Shown here in pieces: positions 20,692-26,217 of a DNA stretch of 26,217 bases. Made by a program: the position numbers and the translations under genes. This DNA comes from a virus. A model generated the notes under the pieces. That model was not told the DNA's origin and made no database searches. It saw only the letters and a list, made by a program, of their open reading frames with translations. Each line of letters opens with the position of its first letter. The first letter of the stretch is position 1. The stretch covers positions 1 through 26,217 of the IMG/VR virus record IMGVR_UViG_3300032006_000072; one strand, 5' to 3'.

Positions 20692-22248
20692 ATGGCCGCA
20701 ATTATAACCGACCAAATTAGAATCTTGAACGCAAGGAATTTTCTCGCAGGAATAACTACGAGTACTAGTTCTTATTATTCTTTTATTGGATTACCAAATG
20801 CTTCGGATATTCAAAGTGATTGGGATAATAATCCACCTTCACCTGTGGATAGTTTTGATGAAGAAAATGAATATTGGGAAACTATAATTGCGCTTAAAAA
20901 ACTTGCATCTAATGATGTTAGATTAGTAATTCCGAAAATTGCTTGGAGATCTGGTAATACATATGATATGTATCGCTCAGATTATAGTACTTCTAATACT
21001 GCTCCAGTATCGGGTGCCACTAATCTATATGGCGCATCTTTCTTTGTAATGAATACTGATTATAGAGTTTATATTTGTTTGCAGAATGGAACTGCACCAG
21101 AAACTCCAAATGGAAGTCCTTCTCTTGATGAACCTAAATTTATTGATTTAGAACCAAGAGCAGCTGGATCTAGTGGAGATGGATATATTTGGAAGTATCT
21201 TTATACTATCAATCCATCGGATATTGTAAAATTTGATTCAACTAATTATATTCCGGTTCCTTCTGATTGGGAAACAGCAGATGCATATAGTGCTGTTCGT
21301 AATAATGCAATTGATGGTTCACTTAAAACAGTTGTTATTACAAATAGAGGAACAAGTGTTGGAACTGCAGGTGTAGTTTATACAAAGGTTCCCATTAATG
21401 GTGATGGAACAGGTGCAGAATGTACAGTTTCTATTAACAGTGATTCTCAAGTAGATTCAGTAGTTGTATCAAATCAGGGATCTGGATACACATACGGAAA
21501 TGTTGATTTAGTTGCTGGTGGAGTTCCTACTGGAATTACTAGACCAACTTTTGATGTTATTATTCCTCCCCAAGGTGGGCATGGATATGATATTTACAGA
21601 GAACTTGGTTCAAAAAATGTTCTTATGTATTCTAGATTTGAAAATGATATTCAGAATCCAGACTTTATTACAGGTAACCAAGTTGCAAGGGTTGGTATTA
21701 TTGAAAATCCTAGAGCCTTTGGTTCAACTGCAGTATTAGATCTTGATAAAGCAAGTGCACTTCAAGGTCTTAGATTAACTGGAATTGGATATAGTTCAGC
21801 AACATTTGCTTCTGATTCATTTGTTACTCAAACAGTAGCAACAGGATCTACTGCAGTTGCAAGAGTTGTTAGTTATGACCAAGCAACAGGAGTCTTAAAA
21901 GTCTGGCAAGATCGATCAATGTCGGGATTCAATACTGTTGGAGTGGCAATTACCAACCCACAATTTGGATTTGAGCAACATGAGTTTACAGCATCTCCTA
22001 GTGGTACAGGAAGTCTCACTATTGTTGGGGGATCTGTAGCTGAAGGATTAACAATTGATAACACCTTTACCGGTGTCTCAACTGTAATAAATAATAGAAC
22101 CTATTACCTTGGGCAGTCTTTTGTAGATGGAATTGCAAATCCTGAAGTTACAAAAGAATCTGGAAATATAATTTATGTTGATAACAGACCCTCAGTCACC
22201 CGATCTGCTAATCAAAAAGAAGATGTCAAGGTTATATTGCAGTTCTAA
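20692..22248 (+). CDS. 8: Baseplate wedge subunit gp8
   Basis: A 518-residue homologue of T4 gp8 (334 aa), a wedge protein that joins gp7 and gp10 in the T4 baseplate. Two stretches match T4 gp8 closely: GDGYIWKYLYTINPSDIVKF (about 162-181, then NYIPVPSDW) and the C-terminus GNIIYVDNRPSVTRSANQKE ending VILQF. The N-terminus (MAAIITDQIRILNARNFL, SSYYSFIGLPN) fits cyanophage gp8. The extra length lies mainly in the middle, including a GSGYTYGNVDL module (about 256-278) and an ARVVSYDQATGVLKVWQD module (about 388-405) shared with neighbouring proteins. It is separated from T4's usual partner by the fibre cassette. The next gene begins six nt after its stop. Confidence 0.94.
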   Translation: MAAIITDQIRILNARNFLAGITTSTSSYYSFIGLPNASDIQSDWDNNPPSPVDSFDEENEYWETIIALKKLASNDVRLVIPKIAWRSGNTYDMYRSDYSTSNTAPVSGATNLYGASFFVMNTDYRVYICLQNGTAPETPNGSPSLDEPKFIDLEPRAAGSSGDGYIWKYLYTINPSDIVKFDSTNYIPVPSDWETADAYSAVRNNAIDGSLKTVVITNRGTSVGTAGVVYTKVPINGDGTGAECTVSINSDSQVDSVVVSNQGSGYTYGNVDLVAGGVPTGITRPTFDVIIPPQGGHGYDIYRELGSKNVLMYSRFENDIQNPDFITGNQVARVGIIENPRAFGSTAVLDLDKASALQGLRLTGIGYSSATFASDSFVTQTVATGSTAVARVVSYDQATGVLKVWQDRSMSGFNTVGVAITNPQFGFEQHEFTASPSGTGSLTIVGGSVAEGLTIDNTFTGVSTVINNRTYYLGQSFVDGIANPEVTKESGNIIYVDNRPSVTRSANQKEDVKVILQF

Positions 22249-22254
22249 AGAATT

Positions 22255-25200
22255 ATGTCACAAGTAACTAATCTAAACGTTTCACCGTATTTTGACGATT
22301 TTAATGCCGCTGACAATTACCATAGGGTATTGTTTAAGCCAGGATATCCTGTTCAGGCAAGAGAATTAACAAACCTTCAGTCAATTCTCCAAAATCAGAT
22401 TGAGCGTTTTGGACAGCATTTCTTTAAAGAAGGTGCAAAGGTAATACCTGGAAATACTGCATATACTCGAAATTATTATGGTGTTGAACTTACCAATACA
22501 TATCAAGGTGTTCCTGTAGATGCTTATGTTGATCAGTTACTAGGAATAAAAATTACTGGTCAAACAAGTGGAATTACTGCTGTTGTTGATAATGTTCTTG
22601 TATCTAGCGATTCAGAAAGAGGAAATACCACACTATATGTAAATTATCTTGCATCAAGTTCTCAGGATAATAATACACAACAATTTTTAGATGGAGAAGC
22701 ATTAACTGCAGAAAGTGCAATTTTAAGCGGTCTTTTAGGTAATAGTACAATTCCTGCAGGAGAAACTTTTGCAATTACTACTGCAGATAGCGCATCTTCA
22801 ATTGGATCTGCTTTTTCTATAGTTAATGGTGTTTATTTTATTAGAGGTCAATTTGTAACTGTAGATGATGAGACATTGATTCTTGATCAGTATACAAATA
22901 CTCCTTCATATAGGATTGGTCTCTATATTAATGAACAGATTATTACTGCAGATCAAGATGAGACTTTAACTGATAATGCAACTGGTTATAATAATTATGC
23001 TGCTCCAGGTGCAGATAGACTTCAAATATCAGCATCACTTTTCAAGAAAGCTTTATCCGATAAGAATGATGCAAATTTTGTTGAATTAGCAGTTGTTGAA
23101 AATGGAATTTTAAGGTCCAAGAAAGAAACTGATCAATATGCTATAGTTAGTGATGAATTAGCACGAAGAACTTATGCTGAATCTGGTGATTATATTACAA
23201 AACCTTTTGATGTTACCGTTAAAGATTCTTTAAATAATGGAATGGGTAATAATGGAGTTTTGGAGGAAGGTCAACTTACTTCTGCAGGATCTCCAGTAAC
23301 TGAAGATTTAGCAGTTTATCAAGTTTCTCCAGGAAAGGCTTTTGTTAAAGGATATGAAATTGAAACTATCACTTCTCTTAATGTAGATTGTCCAAAACCA
23401 AGAGAAGTTAAGACAATTGAAAATGAAGCAGTATTTTATAATACAGGATCTACTTTAAAATTAAATAGAGTTTTTGGAACACCTTTAGTTGGTATTGGTA
23501 ATACATATGTTCTTAGTCTTAGAGATCGACCAGTAGGGGCAGCTCAGACTACTCCTGCAGGAAATGAAATTGGAGTAGCAAGAGTTTATGACTTTAGATT
23601 AGAATCTGGTTCGTATAGTACAACAAATGAAAATCTAAACGAATGGGATGTTTCACTTTTTGATGTACAAACCACAACAAAAATTACTTTAAATGAGAAT
23701 GTTACATTAACAACTCCTGTAATTATTGAAGGTCAGAATAGTGGTGCAGTTGGATATCTGAAGGATAGTATATCTGATACTAATGTAATTGATGTTTATG
23801 ATAAGACAGGAACCTTCATGTTAAATGAAGAGTTTGAATTTAATGGAATTGGTACGAATAGAAGAGTTGCAACTGCTATTACTAGTTTTGGATTATCTGA
23901 TGTTACATCTGTACATGGAAATATTGGTGGAGTTGTTGGCGTAGGAACTACATTTAGTGCTGATGTTATTCAACATAATAAATTTACGGTTGGTGTTGTA
24001 ACTTTCACTGGTGTTGATAATAATGGAATAAGTACAGCATATTCTCAATCTGTTGGTTTTCCCAATCGACTTTATGAAGGTAATTTACTTGAGTTTCCTC
24101 TTATAACATATCTTAGTGGTGGGGCTCTTGTTGCTGGTGATCGTTATCCAACTTGGCGTGTTAGAGTTGTAAGTGTAGGGTCTAGTACAATAACAGTTAC
24201 AGGAGTTACTAGTGTAACTGATCTTTATAATGGTGGGATTCCAAGTTTGCCATTCCAAGTATCTGATCTTAAAGTACTACAGTCAAATTTAGATGATTCT
24301 ATTGATAGGACACTTTATACATCACTTCCTAGAAAGAATGTTTCTAATGTTGATCTTGAAGATTCTTACGTTATAATTAGAAAATCTGTAACAGTAACTA
24401 TTAGTGGAAATCAATTAGGATCTCCTGTTGTTGCAGGAACTAATGAAACATTTATGCCATATGATGAAGAAAGGTATTCTTTGATTAGATCAGATGGAAC
24501 TACAGAAGTTCTTACAAAGGATAAATTTGGATTTAGTGGTGCATCAACAAGTCTTCAGATTTATAACCTAGGTGCCAATGATGGTGCAGCAAGGTTAACA
24601 TATACTTTGAAGAAGAGTAAGCCTACTGCAAAGAAAAAATTAAAGAATAGAGTTAATTCAGTTATAATTGATAAGTCTAAATTAGATGCATCTGGTACAG
24701 GTGAAGGAACCTTAAAAGATGGATTAACTTGGGGTGATTATCCATATGGAACAAGAGTTCAAGATAAGAGAATTTCACTTAATGTTCCTGATGTAATTAC
24801 AATTCTTGGTGTTTATGAGTCTGTTGATACTACTGAAGCATCTGCACCTACAGTTATATTCTCTAATATTTCTGGAGCGTCTGCTTCAACAGAAGATTTT
24901 ATAATTGGTGAGAAATTTACTGGTCAGAATACTGGTGCAATTGGTATGGTTGCACAAAAACTTACAGATTCTCAAATTCAGTATATTCCTCTCAATTCTT
25001 ATGATTTCAGAGAAGGAGAAATTGTAAAATTTGAAGAATCTAAAATTCAAGCATCAGTTTCTAATTTAGCATCTTCAAGTTTTAATATTTCACGTGAGTT
25101 TAAATTCAATCCTGGACAGCGTGGAACTTTTTATGATTATGGATCAATTATTAGAAGAGATGGTTTTGATGCTCCATTAAAGCAAATAAAAGTTTATTTC

Positions 25201-26217
25201 TCGAATGGATATTATGAATCCACTGATCTTGGAGATATAACAACAGTTAATTCATATGATAATGGATTTAATTATACTAATGACATTAAGGTTGTAAATG
25301 GTGAAAGAGTATCTGATATAATTGATATTAGACCATCTGTTAATAATTATACTGTAACTGAATCTGCAAGATCACCATTTGAATTTTACGGTAGAACATT
25401 TGATCAATCAGGAAATTCTGCTCCGAATATTTTAGCATCAGATGAATCTCTTAATTTTACATATTCATTCTATCTACCTAGAATTGATAGACTTTTCCTT
25501 ACAAAGGATGGTAAATTCCAGGTTCAGTATGGAGATCCATCAGAAAATCCAGAACCACCTGTATCTGTAGATAATGCAATTGAACTTGCAACTATAGATC
25601 TTCCTCCATATCTTTTCCATCCATCTCAAGCCGATGTTGATTTCTTGGAGCACAAGAGATATAGAATGGTTGATATTAGACAACTTGAGAAGAGAATTAA
25701 AAATCTTGAATATTATACTTCCTTAAGTCTACTTGAAACAAACACTGCTAATATGTTTGTTCCTGATAGTCAGGGTTTGAATAGGTTTAAATCTGGATTC
25801 TTTGTTGATAATTTTGCATCCGTAAGAGTTCAGCAAAGACCAGATGAGGAACTTCCTTTTAAAAATAGTGTTGATATTAAGAATAAAATTCTCAAACCTC
25901 AACATTATACAAATGCTATTGACCTGGTTGAAGGTCCTGAATCTGGTTGGGATAATAAGGATGACACTTTAGATTCGGCATTTACGCAACCTGAAGGTAT
26001 TAATATTAGAAAGACAGAAGGTATTGTTACTCTTGATTATGCCGAAGTTCCATGGCTTACACAATCATTTGCAACAAGAACTGAAAGTGTAACTCCATTC
26101 TTGGTAAGTTTCTGGCAAGGTGCTTTGGAACTAACACCAGCATCTGATACTTGGATTGATACTGCAAGGTTAGAAGCAAAAATTATTAAAGCAGAAGGTG
26201 ACTATAAAGAAACCATG
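22255..26217 (+). CDS. DUF4815-type virion structural protein, 3' end outside the window
   Basis: An open frame of 1321 codons from ATG 22255 to the window edge, without a stop in any line I translated. The N-terminus (SPYFDDFNAADNYHRVLFKP, then GYPVQARELTNLQSILQNQI) is the hallmark of the DUF4815 family of T4-like cyanophage structural proteins, usually encoded next to gp8. Residues about 1136-1162 (MVDIRQLEKRIKNLEYYTSL) form a heptad-like helix. Near the cut end is a TPFLVSFWQGALELTPASDTW segment, typical of the C-terminal half. Three G.(N/T)(S/T)GA-type modules occur (residues about 96-162, 489-530, 882-939). It has no promoter of its own and is probably cotranscribed with gp8. A role at the outer baseplate, where T4 has gp9/gp10, is inference from position. 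Confidence 0.9.
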   Translation, partial: MSQVTNLNVSPYFDDFNAADNYHRVLFKPGYPVQARELTNLQSILQNQIERFGQHFFKEGAKVIPGNTAYTRNYYGVELTNTYQGVPVDAYVDQLLGIKITGQTSGITAVVDNVLVSSDSERGNTTLYVNYLASSSQDNNTQQFLDGEALTAESAILSGLLGNSTIPAGETFAITTADSASSIGSAFSIVNGVYFIRGQFVTVDDETLILDQYTNTPSYRIGLYINEQIITADQDETLTDNATGYNNYAAPGADRLQISASLFKKALSDKNDANFVELAVVENGILRSKKETDQYAIVSDELARRTYAESGDYITKPFDVTVKDSLNNGMGNNGVLEEGQLTSAGSPVTEDLAVYQVSPGKAFVKGYEIETITSLNVDCPKPREVKTIENEAVFYNTGSTLKLNRVFGTPLVGIGNTYVLSLRDRPVGAAQTTPAGNEIGVARVYDFRLESGSYSTTNENLNEWDVSLFDVQTTTKITLNENVTLTTPVIIEGQNSGAVGYLKDSISDTNVIDVYDKTGTFMLNEEFEFNGIGTNRRVATAITSFGLSDVTSVHGNIGGVVGVGTTFSADVIQHNKFTVGVVTFTGVDNNGISTAYSQSVGFPNRLYEGNLLEFPLITYLSGGALVAGDRYPTWRVRVVSVGSSTITVTGVTSVTDLYNGGIPSLPFQVSDLKVLQSNLDDSIDRTLYTSLPRKNVSNVDLEDSYVIIRKSVTVTISGNQLGSPVVAGTNETFMPYDEERYSLIRSDGTTEVLTKDKFGFSGASTSLQIYNLGANDGAARLTYTLKKSKPTAKKKLKNRVNSVIIDKSKLDASGTGEGTLKDGLTWGDYPYGTRVQDKRISLNVPDVITILGVYESVDTTEASAPTVIFSNISGASASTEDFIIGEKFTGQNTGAIGMVAQKLTDSQIQYIPLNSYDFREGEIVKFEESKIQASVSNLASSSFNISREFKFNPGQRGTFYDYGSIIRRDGFDAPLKQIKVYFSNGYYESTDLGDITTVNSYDNGFNYTNDIKVVNGERVSDIIDIRPSVNNYTVTESARSPFEFYGRTFDQSGNSAPNILASDESLNFTYSFYLPRIDRLFLTKDGKFQVQYGDPSENPEPPVSVDNAIELATIDLPPYLFHPSQADVDFLEHKRYRMVDIRQLEKRIKNLEYYTSLSLLETNTANMFVPDSQGLNRFKSGFFVDNFASVRVQQRPDEELPFKNSVDIKNKILKPQHYTNAIDLVEGPESGWDNKDDTLDSAFTQPEGINIRKTEGIVTLDYAEVPWLTQSFATRTESVTPFLVSFWQGALELTPASDTWIDTARLEAKIIKAEGDYKETM

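Noticed and set aside
1-26217. Defence system, photosynthesis gene, integrase, homing endonuclease or insertion sequence
   Set aside because: I looked for their signature motifs in all frames provided and in the intergenic gaps and found none.

Overview
The window reads as a piece of the late structural region of a T4-like marine myovirus. A cyanophage infecting Prochlorococcus or Synechococcus is the most likely source. The evidence is the gene order gp25 - gp6 - giant YHYH/LamG protein - fibre genes - gp8 - DUF4815-type structural protein, the AT-rich composition, T4-type late promoter motifs of the TATAAATA / AATAAATA / TCTAAATA type, and cyanophage-style tail-fibre phrases. A related pelagiphage cannot be excluded from sequence alone. 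Every gene I accept is on the + strand.

Region 1-924 is mostly short or non-coding. It holds two back-to-back hairpins (2-28, 29-56), a strong sigma70-type promoter (93-121), a leader with two more hairpins (167-220), a possible 74-codon gene of unusually high GC (235-459), a 41-residue gene (526-651), an intrinsic terminator (667-694) and about 230 nt without a gene. Region 925-2647 holds small accessory genes: a 70-residue protein, a 29-residue single-pass membrane peptide with a strong Shine-Dalgarno, then a compact unit with its own sigma70 promoter (TTGACA-17-TATAAT) and a UUCG-capped terminator. That unit encodes a GT-A type glycosyltransferase and two small proteins, and is laid out like a moron. 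A small acidic-tailed protein follows.

Region 2650-26217 is the baseplate and fibre region. After a perfect TATAAATA late promoter come gp25 (baseplate wedge, sheath-initiator-like), gp6 (baseplate wedge, J-like) and a single uninterrupted 13.2-kb gene for a 4394-residue modular protein in the place T4 uses for gp7. Three presumed fibre or adhesin genes follow: a 300-residue tail fibre, a 127-residue structural protein and a 369-residue glycine-rich adhesin-like protein. Then come gp8 (baseplate wedge) and a DUF4815-type virion protein that runs off the right edge. Copies of the late-promoter motif precede the tail fibre, the 127-residue gene and gp8; the last two are nearly identical and flank the two-gene adhesin pair.

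The genes probably work together as follows (inference from family roles): gp25, gp6, the giant protein and gp8 build the baseplate wedges, and the fibre and glycine-rich proteins supply host contact. Several small beta-type modules recur across the giant protein, gp8 and the DUF4815 protein, which suggests domain shuffling within the baseplate. I saw no tRNA, CRISPR array, insertion sequence, photosynthesis gene or recognisable defence system. The most unusual items are the giant protein with its degenerate YHYH site and repeated modules, the promoter-flanked adhesin cassette, the moron-like glycosyltransferase unit and the structured RNA region at the left end.
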